A program made the position numbers and the translations under genes. 64,000 nucleotides of DNA from Solwaraspora sp. WMMD406 (lineage in GTDB: Bacteria; Actinomycetota; Actinomycetes; Mycobacteriales; Micromonosporaceae), in the NCBI RefSeq assembly GCF_029626025.1, contig NZ_JARUBF010000001.1:6914001-6978000 (forward strand), read 5' to 3'. The stretch's first letter is position 1. Each line of letters opens with the position of its first letter. The notes under the pieces are model-generated. The model saw nothing but the letters and a program-made list of their open reading frames with translations, did no database searches and was not told the origin of the DNA. Of this stretch, positions 16,179-22,749 are shown one piece after another.

Positions 16179-16583
16179 TCAGCGGTGGGTGAGAGCGGCG
16201 TCGATGAGAGCGAGGTCGGCCCGGTCCTTGGGCCGTCGGGTGGTGAGCTTCGAGCGGCGGACCTCGGTCAGGGCCGCGAAGGGGATACCGGCGTGGTGTT
16301 CGGCTGTGTCGATGAGGTGGTTGGTGTCGAATCCGGGTAGCCACCGGTCGACCGCTTCGATCTGGAGTCGGACCATTCGTCCGTGTCCGGACGGCGCGGT
16401 GACCGGGCGGGCGGCGGCGGTCAGCGCCTGCCAGGCCGCGCCACGCGCCACGATGTCCAGGTCTCCGATGTCGGTGCGGAGTCCGTGAGCCAGCATCGGC
16501 CCGGACCCGAACACGACATAGTCGGAGGTGGGCAGGGCCAGCGCGGTCAGCATCCGGACCAGGGGGTGATCGTGGAGGTTCAC
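16179..16583 (-). CDS. Nucleotidyltransferase-fold protein of the AICE, 134 aa
   Basis: The N-terminal half has the polymerase-beta-type signature: a GS pair in VVFGSGPML (residues 26-27), then DIGDLDIV with Asp41 and Asp43 as the metal-binding DxD. The C-terminal half is helical and basic. Substrate unknown; the size is close to MNT-type nucleotidyltransferases, some of which act in toxin-antitoxin pairs. Start chosen at GTG 16583, which overlaps the stop of the upstream membrane-protein gene (GTGA). It ends 11 bases before tra and belongs to the same transcript. Confidence 0.75.
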   Translation of the reverse strand: MNLHDHPLVRMLTALALPTSDYVVFGSGPMLAHGLRTDIGDLDIVARGAAWQALTAAARPVTAPSGHGRMVRLQIEAVDRWLPGFDTNHLIDTAEHHAGIPFAALTEVRRSKLTTRRPKDRADLALIDAALTHR

Positions 16584-17002
16584 GCGGCCACCACCACAGC
16601 GGCGGCGAACAGGAACAGGACGTGGGCGGACTGGTCGAGCGCGTACAACCCGCCGCCGCGTTCCAGCCATGCCGGGTCCTTGCCCAACCAGTCGGCCAAC
16701 CGGCGCAACGGAACGCGTCGGTCGATCAGGTAGTGCGACACCCCGGACACGGCCAACCCTGCGGCGGTCTGCCCCACCGGCAGCGGCAGCGAGAGAACCA
16801 CCGACACAACGACCAGCGCGGCGAGGGCGGCAAGGGTGTAGGTGCCGACATGCGCGGCGCACGCGACACGCCCCGCCCAGCCAGGCAGCCCTTTGCAGCG
16901 GGCTTGATGCTGGGTCTGGATCCAGTGATCGGCGACCTGATGCGCGGCGTAGAGAGCGACGAACACAGCGGCGAACACCGCCACCGGATCGGATGAGAAC
17001 AT
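16580..17002 (-). CDS. Integral membrane protein (DUF3307-like), 140 aa
   Basis: Three to four hydrophobic segments, the first at ~7-25 (PVAVFAAVFVALYAAHQVADHW). The HQVADHW motif, a later SHYLIDRRVPLRRLAD and a final helix with ALDQSAHVLFLFAAA resemble DUF3307 membrane proteins, whose conserved His/Asp residues sit in the membrane. Start chosen at ATG 17002 with GGAGG upstream. The gene is common in Streptomyces and Micromonospora integrative elements and probably helps the transfer machinery or the cell envelope; no activity is established. Confidence 0.75.
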   Translation of the reverse strand: MFSSDPVAVFAAVFVALYAAHQVADHWIQTQHQARCKGLPGWAGRVACAAHVGTYTLAALAALVVVSVVLSLPLPVGQTAAGLAVSGVSHYLIDRRVPLRRLADWLGKDPAWLERGGGLYALDQSAHVLFLFAAAVVVAA

Positions 17003-17044
17003 GGGGATTCCTCCCGAGAGTCTTCGGGCTGATCGGGGATTGGG

Positions 17045-17089
17045 CCGGCGGCACAGCACGGTTTCCAGGCCGAGGGGCTGTGCCGCCGG
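17045..17089 (-). terminator. Hairpin within the transfer operon
   Basis: A perfect 13-bp inverted repeat (17045-17057, 17077-17089; arm CCGGCGGCACAGC) with a 19-base loop, lying between the 77-aa gene and the membrane-protein gene. There is no T run, so it may attenuate transcription or protect mRNA rather than terminate fully. Confidence 0.5.
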
Positions 17090-17095
17090 GCGGGG

Positions 17096-17329
17096 CTACA
17101 GGTCGTCGTCGGTGGGTGGTTTGCGGATCGCGCGGTCACCGTCGGCGAGGACAGCGCCGTCGATGAGCCGTACGCCGATCAGTCGGGCTTCGTCGGGGCT
17201 GAGCGCGACGCCGTCGAGCAGGACCCGTCCGTTGTCGGTGTCGACCTCGATCCGGACCCGTGAGCCGAGGATGTCCGCGTGAAGCTGGCCGGGTGCTCCC
17301 TGCCGCCAGCGGGTGTAGTTGCGCAGCAT
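17096..17329 (-). CDS. Hypothetical AICE protein, 77 aa
   Basis: A small soluble protein with a beta-rich core (ILGSRVRIEVDTDNGRVLLDG) and a helix (SPDEARLIGVRLIDG), ending in an acidic TDDDL. No family recognised. Start chosen at ATG 17329, preceded by GGAAGGA; an in-frame ATG at 17347 lies at that ribosome site and is less likely. It is transcribed with the spread-protein gene upstream. Confidence 0.65.
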   Translation of the reverse strand: MLRNYTRWRQGAPGQLHADILGSRVRIEVDTDNGRVLLDGVALSPDEARLIGVRLIDGAVLADGDRAIRKPPTDDDL

Positions 17330-17357
17330 CAGCGCTTGTCCTTCCAAGGGGTGGGGG

Positions 17358-18203
17358 TCAGGCGTCGGTGGTGCGTTTGCGGCTGGTGACCATGAGGGCG
17401 GCGGACGCCATGACCATGAGTCCGTCGACCGCGAGGGGGCCGATGGCGACGGTCAGCGGGTCTTCGCCGAAGTGGGCGAGCAGTCCGGACAGGTGTCGGT
17501 AGGACACGACGGCGGCGACCAGGGCGACCGGCAGTACGCCGACGACGCGGGCGAGGAACCACCAAAAGCCGTCGCCCCAGGTGATGCGGGTCAGGATCTC
17601 GACCGCGACGAACAGGGCGATGGGCCAGAACACGCTGATGGCGATGGCGAGCGGCGACGGGGACCAGTCGGCCGGGGCGGTCCATCCGTCCGGGACACCT
17701 GGCGGTGGTTTCGGCAGGTAGGTGTGGGCGACGTTCGCGGCGATCGACACCAGTCCGCCGAGGGTGACACCGACGTACGCCCAGACTCGGCCGGGGGCGG
17801 GTCGGCGTCGACGCGGCCCGCCGTCAGCAGGCATGGTTGCCGTGGTGGGGGTGATCTCCGGAACTGGTTCTACGGCAACCGTGGGCAGCGGCAACAGCGG
17901 CGGCGGGGTGTCGACGGCGGGAACCAGCGGGGCCGGGGTGATGCCGACGTCGGGCGTGGTGTCCGGGTCCGGTCCCGGCTCGCCGGGGGTGGTGTCGACG
18001 GCCGGTGGTGCCGGGTCGGCGGCAGGCGGGGCGAAGTCGGCGCGCAAGCTGTCCAGGATCACGCCGGCCTTGCGGTGACCCACCCGCAGTTCGGTCTTGA
18101 TGCGGTTCTGGGAGGGCAGCGTTCCGAGTCGGGCGGTAAGGTCTCGCGCGGCCGGCATCAGGTCGGACACAGCGGGCGGGTAAACACTCGGTGGAGCGGT
18201 CAT
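17358..18203 (-). CDS. DUF2637 membrane protein, Spd-type spread protein, 281 aa
   Basis: Residues 1-45 form a DNA-binding-like head (LPSQNRIKTELRVGHRKAGVIL). Residues ~50-130 are a Pro/Thr-rich linker, and ~135-275 hold four transmembrane helices. The DUF2637 hallmark VVSYRHLSGLLAHFGED with PLAVDGLMVMASAALM is present near the end. Proteins of this type act in spreading of the element between hyphal compartments after transfer (SpdB-like). The gene stands upstream of the membrane/NTase/tra genes on the same strand. A second DUF2637 protein occurs at 44357-45199 in this window. Confidence 0.85.
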   Translation of the reverse strand: MTAPPSVYPPAVSDLMPAARDLTARLGTLPSQNRIKTELRVGHRKAGVILDSLRADFAPPAADPAPPAVDTTPGEPGPDPDTTPDVGITPAPLVPAVDTPPPLLPLPTVAVEPVPEITPTTATMPADGGPRRRRPAPGRVWAYVGVTLGGLVSIAANVAHTYLPKPPPGVPDGWTAPADWSPSPLAIAISVFWPIALFVAVEILTRITWGDGFWWFLARVVGVLPVALVAAVVSYRHLSGLLAHFGEDPLTVAIGPLAVDGLMVMASAALMVTSRKRTTDA

Positions 18204-18227
18204 CAGGTACCTCCGATGCGGGTGTGG

Positions 18228-18566
18228 TCAGGCGGCGGCGAGGGCGGTCAGGGCGTCGGTGGTGTCGGTGTCGAGCGCGGTCGGCTGGGTGTGTTCGGTG
18301 GCGTGGGCGTAGATCTCCCAGCCGTGCCAGGTCGGGTAGGCGGACAGCGACCGGTAGGGCCGACCGCTGGTGAGGGTGCCGACGTGTTCGTGTCCGATCA
18401 GCTGGTCGGGGGTGTCCAGGCCGGCGGCGGTCAGCCAGGCCCGAAGATCGGCGATCGAGTCGAATTCGACGCTGAGCTTCCCGTCGCCCCGGTCGCGGAT
18501 GGTGTTCGGCTCGCCGGTCAGCAGCAACGCGGCCATGACCGCGCGGCGGGAGATTCGAGTGGTCAC
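18228..18566 (-). CDS. Hypothetical AICE protein, 112 aa
   Basis: Soluble, Thr- and Ala-rich protein with no recognised domain. The segment AVMAALLLTGEPNTIRDRG, then KLSVEFDSIADLRAWLTAAGL looks like a compact alpha/beta fold. Start chosen at GTG 18566 with GGAGG upstream; it overlaps the stop of the preceding zinc-binding gene by 4 bases. Homologous small genes are frequent in actinomycete integrative elements. Role unknown. Confidence 0.65.
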   Translation of the reverse strand: MTTRISRRAVMAALLLTGEPNTIRDRGDGKLSVEFDSIADLRAWLTAAGLDTPDQLIGHEHVGTLTSGRPYRSLSAYPTWHGWEIYAHATEHTQPTALDTDTTDALTALAAA

Positions 18567-18937
18567 GCGGCAACCTCCGATGGGTAGGCGCAGTCGACGC
18601 ACTCGCCGAGGCTGCGCGGAATGCAGTAGGGCTTGACGTGGCGGCAGGTCGGGCAGGTCCGGCGGGCGGTCAGAGCGGCGGCGACGGCCCGCAACTGGGC
18701 GGGGGTGGCGGTACGCCGAGGGCGGGCCAGGTCGACCCGGTACAGGTAGGCGGTGCGGGTGCCGCCGACGCCGCGCCAGAGGATCTGACCGGCGACCGGC
18801 TGACGACCAGGCCGAAGGCCGGCCGCGCGTAGCTGCCGGCGGGTGGCGTAACCGGGCGGTGCGCCCTGCCACCACCAGGTAGGGATGCCGTACCGGGTGC
18901 CGTCCGGGTCCCAGTAGGCGGCGCGGATACGGGACAT
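18563..18937 (-). CDS. RRQRL-motif-type zinc-binding protein, 124 aa
   Basis: The N-terminal part carries YGIPTWWW and ATRRQLRAAGLRPGRQ, the signature of a family called RRQRL-motif zinc-binding proteins in actinomycete elements. The C-terminal part has four cysteines (CPTCRHVKPYCIPRSLGECVDC), a zinc site. Both gene borders overlap their neighbours, so it is part of the coupled unit. No biochemical role is known to me. Confidence 0.8.
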   Translation of the reverse strand: MSRIRAAYWDPDGTRYGIPTWWWQGAPPGYATRRQLRAAGLRPGRQPVAGQILWRGVGGTRTAYLYRVDLARPRRTATPAQLRAVAAALTARRTCPTCRHVKPYCIPRSLGECVDCAYPSEVAA

Positions 18938-19323
18938 CAGGCGGCGCGACGCGGGCCGGCGGTGCGGGGTGCACCGGGGCAGCCGTCGGCGGTGCGGTGG
19001 ATGACCTGCTCACCACCGCATTCGGGACAGCGCACGATCTCGCATCGATACACGCACCCGGTCCAGCCGACCACGGCCAACCGGTGCGGCACGCATCCGT
19101 CAGCGCTCCACGAGGGACGGGCCACCACCGCAGCGACACGGGTCAACCGGGCCTCAGCACGGCGGTGCCGTCGCCAGTCCAGATCGGTCGGGCCGCCGCT
19201 GTCAGCAGCGGCGAGCAGGGCAATCTCAGCGTCGAGCGCGTCCAGTTCGGCGGCGATCAGCGGCCATTCGGCTTCGATCGCCGCAAGGTCGACGTCGGTC
19301 GGGTCCAGGTCTTCGAGGTACAC
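18937..19323 (-). CDS. DUF6284-like protein, 128 aa
   Basis: The start region (YLEDLDPTDVDLAAIEAEWP) and the following acidic helix LIAAELDALDAEIALL match the small DUF6284 family. The C-terminal part has a Cys/His cluster (CEIVRCPECGGEQVIHRTADGC). Start chosen at GTG 19323, with GAAGGAA ten bases upstream; a longer frame to 19422 would run into the control region. It is the first gene of the long minus-strand AICE operon, so its promoter should lie in 19324-19768. Confidence 0.7.
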   Translation of the reverse strand: MYLEDLDPTDVDLAAIEAEWPLIAAELDALDAEIALLAAADSGGPTDLDWRRHRRAEARLTRVAAVVARPSWSADGCVPHRLAVVGWTGCVYRCEIVRCPECGGEQVIHRTADGCPGAPRTAGPRRAA

Positions 19324-19768
19324 GGCGGTTCGGTTCCTTCCATACGCGGCCCGCCACCCCGGTAGAGGAGGGATGGCGAGCACCGTGGGCCGGCCCGGCG
19401 GACACCAGGCCAGAGAGCACATACAGCGCGTACAGACGGGCGAGACTCGCTCCGCTCAATCGGGACAGACCGACGTCGACCACCAAGTGGCTCAAGGCAG
19501 AGATACCGCCTCACCAGCCCATACGCGGGTATTCCAGTCACTGTGGAGTTCTCAAGGAACAGTCCGGACCCGGCGTCCGAGGCAGGCAGCAACCACGTGC
19601 CGCTGTCCCCCAGCCATCCGGCCGGAGCTGCTGGGATGGCGGATCTACCGTCACCCGCAGAAGCACTGTGACCGTAACCCGCAGAGATTCTGTGAGTCAA
19701 GGCAAACTGCGAGTGGCAGTGCCGCTGCGGGTCTGTCAAGCTGGAGTGCGACTACTACGGGAGGTGTC
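19324..19768. promoter_or_regulatory. Divergent control region of the AICE
   Basis: About 445 gene-free bases between the minus-strand transfer operon and the plus-strand regulator genes. Near the plus-strand side are two direct copies of ACCCGCAGA-N4-CTGTGA, at 19653-19671 and 19677-19695. Their starts are 24 bases apart. A third, inverted ACCCGCAG lies at 19725-19732. The sites stand 37-116 bases upstream of the gene at 19769. They are the best candidates for operators of the XRE regulator encoded at 20086. Confidence 0.6.
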
Positions 19769-20089
19769 GTGAGCAGGGGATTTGGCCTAGTCGTCCGTCA
19801 TGAGTTGCGTGACGAGACCGCCGCAGAGAGGTTCGACAAGCTCGTGGCCGAGACCGGCCCAGAGATCGAGCGGTTGGAGCCGGACACGTTGGCCTACGTG
19901 GTCCACACCGTGCCGGCTGAGCCGCTCGTGCGGGTGTTCTATGAGCTGTACACCGACCGGGCAGCCTTCGACTTCCACGAGGAGCAGGCCCACACCAAGC
20001 GCTTCCTTGCTGAGCGTGAGCAGTACCTCAGTGGTCTTCACGTGACGTTCTTGCAGGCCGAATCCGGGAAGGGGCCGTTGCGCAAGTGA
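19769..20089 (+). CDS. Antibiotic-biosynthesis-monooxygenase-fold (ABM) protein, 106 aa
   Basis: Small alpha/beta protein of the dimeric ferredoxin-like ABM/YgiN type. The motif VFYELYTDRAAFDFHEEQAHTKRFL is the family core, and the first strand (FGLVVRHELRD) and last strand (LHVTFLQAE) complete the fold. Members act as cofactor-free monooxygenases on quinones or as regulatory relatives; the substrate cannot be read here. Start chosen at GTG 19769 with GGGAGG upstream. The stop overlaps the start of the XRE regulator gene by 4 bases, so both are made together from the control region. Confidence 0.8.
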   Translation: MSRGFGLVVRHELRDETAAERFDKLVAETGPEIERLEPDTLAYVVHTVPAEPLVRVFYELYTDRAAFDFHEEQAHTKRFLAEREQYLSGLHVTFLQAESGKGPLRK

Positions 20090-21327
20090 ATGCCGGAGAC
20101 AGTCGAGCTTTCGGGCTACGAGTAGCCGAACTGCGCAAGCAGCGCGGCATGAAGCAGGAAGAGTTGGCGGCGGCACTTGGACGTACCGCGAGCTGGCTGT
20201 CGCAGGTCGAGCGTGGCGTCCAGCCGGTCAACCGGCTGGACGTCCTCCGGCTACTTGCTGACGGCCTTGGCGTGCCGCTTCAGACCCTGCGGCCGGACAC
20301 GCCGATAGCAGCGGCCTCGGTGCCGGCCGAATCCATCGATGCGCCAAACGACCTGGATCAGGCTCGACTGACGATCTCGGGTTACCCGGTGCCGGATGTG
20401 CTTCTTGCTGGGGACGTAGCCGAAGCGGAAACCGACTTGGAGGCGCTGCAGACCGCTGTCGATGAGGTGTGGAAGTTGACCCACGGAAACCGATTCGCCG
20501 AGCTCAGTTCAGCTATCGGGCCGCTCATCCCGCGCCTGGAACGTGCCGCACGAACCGCTCCGGACGCGGTTCGGCCGACCCTGTGGCTTCTGCTGAGCCG
20601 GGCCTATCAGGCGCTATCTGCCGCATTCGTGCGCCAAGACGAACCAGATGCGGCATGGCTGGCAGCAGACCGATCGATCAACGCCGCTGAGCGATCCGGC
20701 GAGGTGCTGCACGTCTTTACCGGCGTCTTCCGTCTCGCGCAGGCGTTTGTCCGTCTTAAGCGGTTGGACCAGGGCGAACACGCAGCGGCGACGGCAGTCA
20801 ACGCGCTGCGCCAGCACGTAAGCGGTGCGACTGCCAATCCCGAGGCGCTGTCCGTCCTAGGGTCACTTCACCTGGCGCTGGCGTTGGTCCATGCCCGAGC
20901 GGGAAACCGATCGGACGCGCGCAAGGAAGTCGAGAATGCGCGGCAGGTGGCGACTCAGGTCGGCTCCGATCGGAACGACTTCAACCTCGAATTTGGGCCG
21001 ACTAACGTTGGTATCCAGGCTGTCTCGATCGCGGTCGAGTTAGGCGACGCGGGCGAAGCGATCGATGTCGGCGAGCGAATCAACGCCGAGCGGTTGTCCA
21101 CCGAGCGCCGCGCGCGACTGGCGATGGACCTCGGCCGCGCGTACGCACAGCGGAGGCAGAGCGGCGAGGCGCTGGCCTACCTCCTCGAAGCCGAGGAACT
21201 CGCACCCGAGCTGATCCACACCCATGTAGCAGCCCGAAACGCGATCCGCGAACTGATCCTCGTTGCAGGGCGATCCGCGTCGCCCGAACTGAAGGCACTA
21301 GCCGATCGGGCAGACGCTCAACCGTAG
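20086..21327 (+). CDS. XRE-family regulator with TPR-like helical domain, 413 aa
   Basis: Residues ~9-65 form the helix-turn-helix (LRVAELRKQRGMKQEELAA, then LGRTASWLSQVERG). From ~110 to the end the protein is a stack of helix pairs resembling tetratricopeptide repeats (FAELSSAIGPLIPRLERAA, then LHLALALVHARAGNRSDARK). Such C-terminal domains usually sense peptides or small ligands. The gene is coupled to the ABM gene by a 4-base overlap (GTGA). Its place at the control region suggests it decides when the AICE excises or transfers, a role played by other regulators (KorSA, Pra) in pSAM2. This is inference from position. Confidence 0.85.
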   Translation: MNAGDSRAFGLRVAELRKQRGMKQEELAAALGRTASWLSQVERGVQPVNRLDVLRLLADGLGVPLQTLRPDTPIAAASVPAESIDAPNDLDQARLTISGYPVPDVLLAGDVAEAETDLEALQTAVDEVWKLTHGNRFAELSSAIGPLIPRLERAARTAPDAVRPTLWLLLSRAYQALSAAFVRQDEPDAAWLAADRSINAAERSGEVLHVFTGVFRLAQAFVRLKRLDQGEHAAATAVNALRQHVSGATANPEALSVLGSLHLALALVHARAGNRSDARKEVENARQVATQVGSDRNDFNLEFGPTNVGIQAVSIAVELGDAGEAIDVGERINAERLSTERRARLAMDLGRAYAQRRQSGEALAYLLEAEELAPELIHTHVAARNAIRELILVAGRSASPELKALADRADAQP

Positions 21328-21400
21328 GGCTGCGGATAGATGTAAGGGTTTGGTTGGCGTAGGTGCGCCTTTGTTGATTGAAAGACTGCACACTGGCATA

Positions 21401-22231
21401 ATGGTCGGTGTGCGATACGTTGGCAAAGTCGTCGTTATTCTATCCCTATTTGTAGGGGTCGCATATGTTTCGTCCACTTTAGCCGCTGTCTCGATGTTGT
21501 ATACAACGCCCGCCGGCGTTGAGCCAGCAAAAATCACAGACTGGATGCAGGGGTGGGGAAGTATTGTCGGCGTCGTGGGGGCGCTCCTTGCTGCTATTTT
21601 TACGGCGCTACTGTTGCGACACGAGATGAGAGAGGCTAGTCATGCTCGTGCGCAAGCATCCGAGGAAAGACTCGCCGCAGCGAAGGATCGCGCAGAGATT
21701 GCCGCACAAAGGGAAGAAGAGCGGAAAGTGCTTGCGCGGTCTATCATATCTGACGTCCCTCGAATTAATGCGGTGCAAGAGGATGTAGGACCAGGTAAGG
21801 TGCTGTTAAGTGGGCTCTCCGTACTCATTTGGAACGTTGGAGAGTCTCCGATGCGTGATGTTGTTGTCGAAATCTGGGCAGAGCATGGGTCGAGACTGCT
21901 CGCCCAAGAAAAATTCGGAACATTCCTGCCGGAATCGTCGTTAAAACCTCAGGGTGCAATGTTCGGCGGCGGTTCGTCGACTAGCGTCCCTACCCGTAGG
22001 GTTGATGCGCGATTCAAGGTGCTTATTGTGGTGAGTGATGAGATTCTTGGGCGCGACGGCTTGCGGGTCGAAATGCGTTTTACGGATGCGAACGGTCGGC
22101 GATGGAGGCGCATAAATAACGGCCCTCCCGAAGGAATAAAATTCGATGAGAATGATCGAGAACTGCTCTGTCCCGCAGTTCATTGGAATGATCCAAAAGA
22201 TTATGCTAACCGTCAGAGGGAAAGGGGGTAG
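21401..22231 (+). CDS. Membrane protein with coiled-coil and C-terminal soluble domain, AICE cargo, 276 aa
   Basis: Two N-terminal membrane helices (~8-34, VVVILSLFVGVAYVSSTLAA; ~50-72, GWGSIVGVVGALLAAIFTAL) are followed by a charged coiled coil (~75-110, EASHARAQASEERLAA) and a beta-rich soluble domain. No family recognised. Its composition is clearly AT-richer than the neighbours and codon choice differs, pointing to recent transfer. Start chosen at ATG 21401. It is the last gene before attR, the usual cargo position. An antiphage or superinfection role would fit place and architecture but has no direct support. Confidence 0.65.
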   Translation: MVGVRYVGKVVVILSLFVGVAYVSSTLAAVSMLYTTPAGVEPAKITDWMQGWGSIVGVVGALLAAIFTALLLRHEMREASHARAQASEERLAAAKDRAEIAAQREEERKVLARSIISDVPRINAVQEDVGPGKVLLSGLSVLIWNVGESPMRDVVVEIWAEHGSRLLAQEKFGTFLPESSLKPQGAMFGGGSSTSVPTRRVDARFKVLIVVSDEILGRDGLRVEMRFTDANGRRWRRINNGPPEGIKFDENDRELLCPAVHWNDPKDYANRQRERG

Positions 22232-22558
22232 TCGGATCAAGGTGCGCCGGACGATCGGCAATCCGTTCAGGTTCAAGGTCATCGGACCGGGCCCATTAAC
22301 GGGCCATTGCAGCGGGGTCACATGAGGTCGCTCCAGGCCACTCGATCTCTCGGCGAGCTGCCCGACAAGGTAATCGCTATGGACGCTTGTACGGTTCCCA
22401 AGCTGACGGTCCGGGTTCGATGTAAGCGCGCTCGGGAGAATCTTGGGAGACGAACCTTGCAAGTACGGCGTACGCGGCCCTCGGCAAACCAACGAGGCCC
22501 AACGCTCTGAGCTGGGCCTACGCCGAAACGCCGAGGTCTATCGTGCAACCGGACCTAC
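22232..22558. other. Gene-free right end of the AICE
   Basis: About 330 bases between the last cargo gene and attR. It contains the right copy of the 21-bp sub-terminal repeat (22433-22453). It also has a short stretch resembling part of a tRNA-Gly (22395-22421), too incomplete to be a gene. No coding frame is convincing. Confidence 0.6.
22433..22453 (+). repeat. Right copy of the 21-bp sub-terminal repeat
   Basis: Same orientation as 7898-7918, with 19 of 21 bases matched, including both GGGAGA hexamers 11 bases apart. Candidate arm-type site for Int or Xis. Confidence 0.5.
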
Positions 22559-22605
22559 TTCGGGACGAAGAGGTCGTCGGTTCAAATCCGGCCACCCCGA
22601 CCAGG
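22559..22605 (+). repeat. attR: isolated 3' half of tRNA-Pro
   Basis: A 47-bp copy identical to 7783-7829. No acceptor 5' strand or D-arm precedes it, so it is not a functional tRNA. It marks the right end of the AICE. Confidence 0.95.
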
Positions 22606-22608
22606 TCA

Positions 22609-22639
22609 AGGGCCATGTCGATCACATCGACATGGCCCT
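22609..22639 (+). terminator. Original terminator of the tRNA-Pro transcript
   Basis: A perfect 14-bp inverted repeat (22609-22622 and 22626-22639, arm AGGGCCATGTCGAT) with a 3-base loop, then TTCTT. It lies four bases beyond attR. Before integration it would have followed tRNA-Pro directly. Confidence 0.85.
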
Positions 22640-22749
22640 GTTCTTGCCCCTGAGTGTCTGACCGAGCGTCTCCCGCCCCTGAGTGTCTCTCCGAGTGTTC
22701 GAGCCGCTACAGTGGACCAGCCTGGACGGCGGACGGAGGGGCGCGGCCG

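Noticed and set aside
22395-22421. Sequence resembling the anticodon arm and T-loop of tRNA-Gly (TTCCCAAGCTGA, then GGGTTCGAT).
   Set aside because: No acceptor stem, D-arm or closed T-stem can be formed around it, so it is not called as a tRNA gene or remnant.
22559-22605. Possible second tRNA-Pro gene.
   Set aside because: Only the 3' half is present and it matches the intact tRNA exactly; it is the right attachment site of the AICE.
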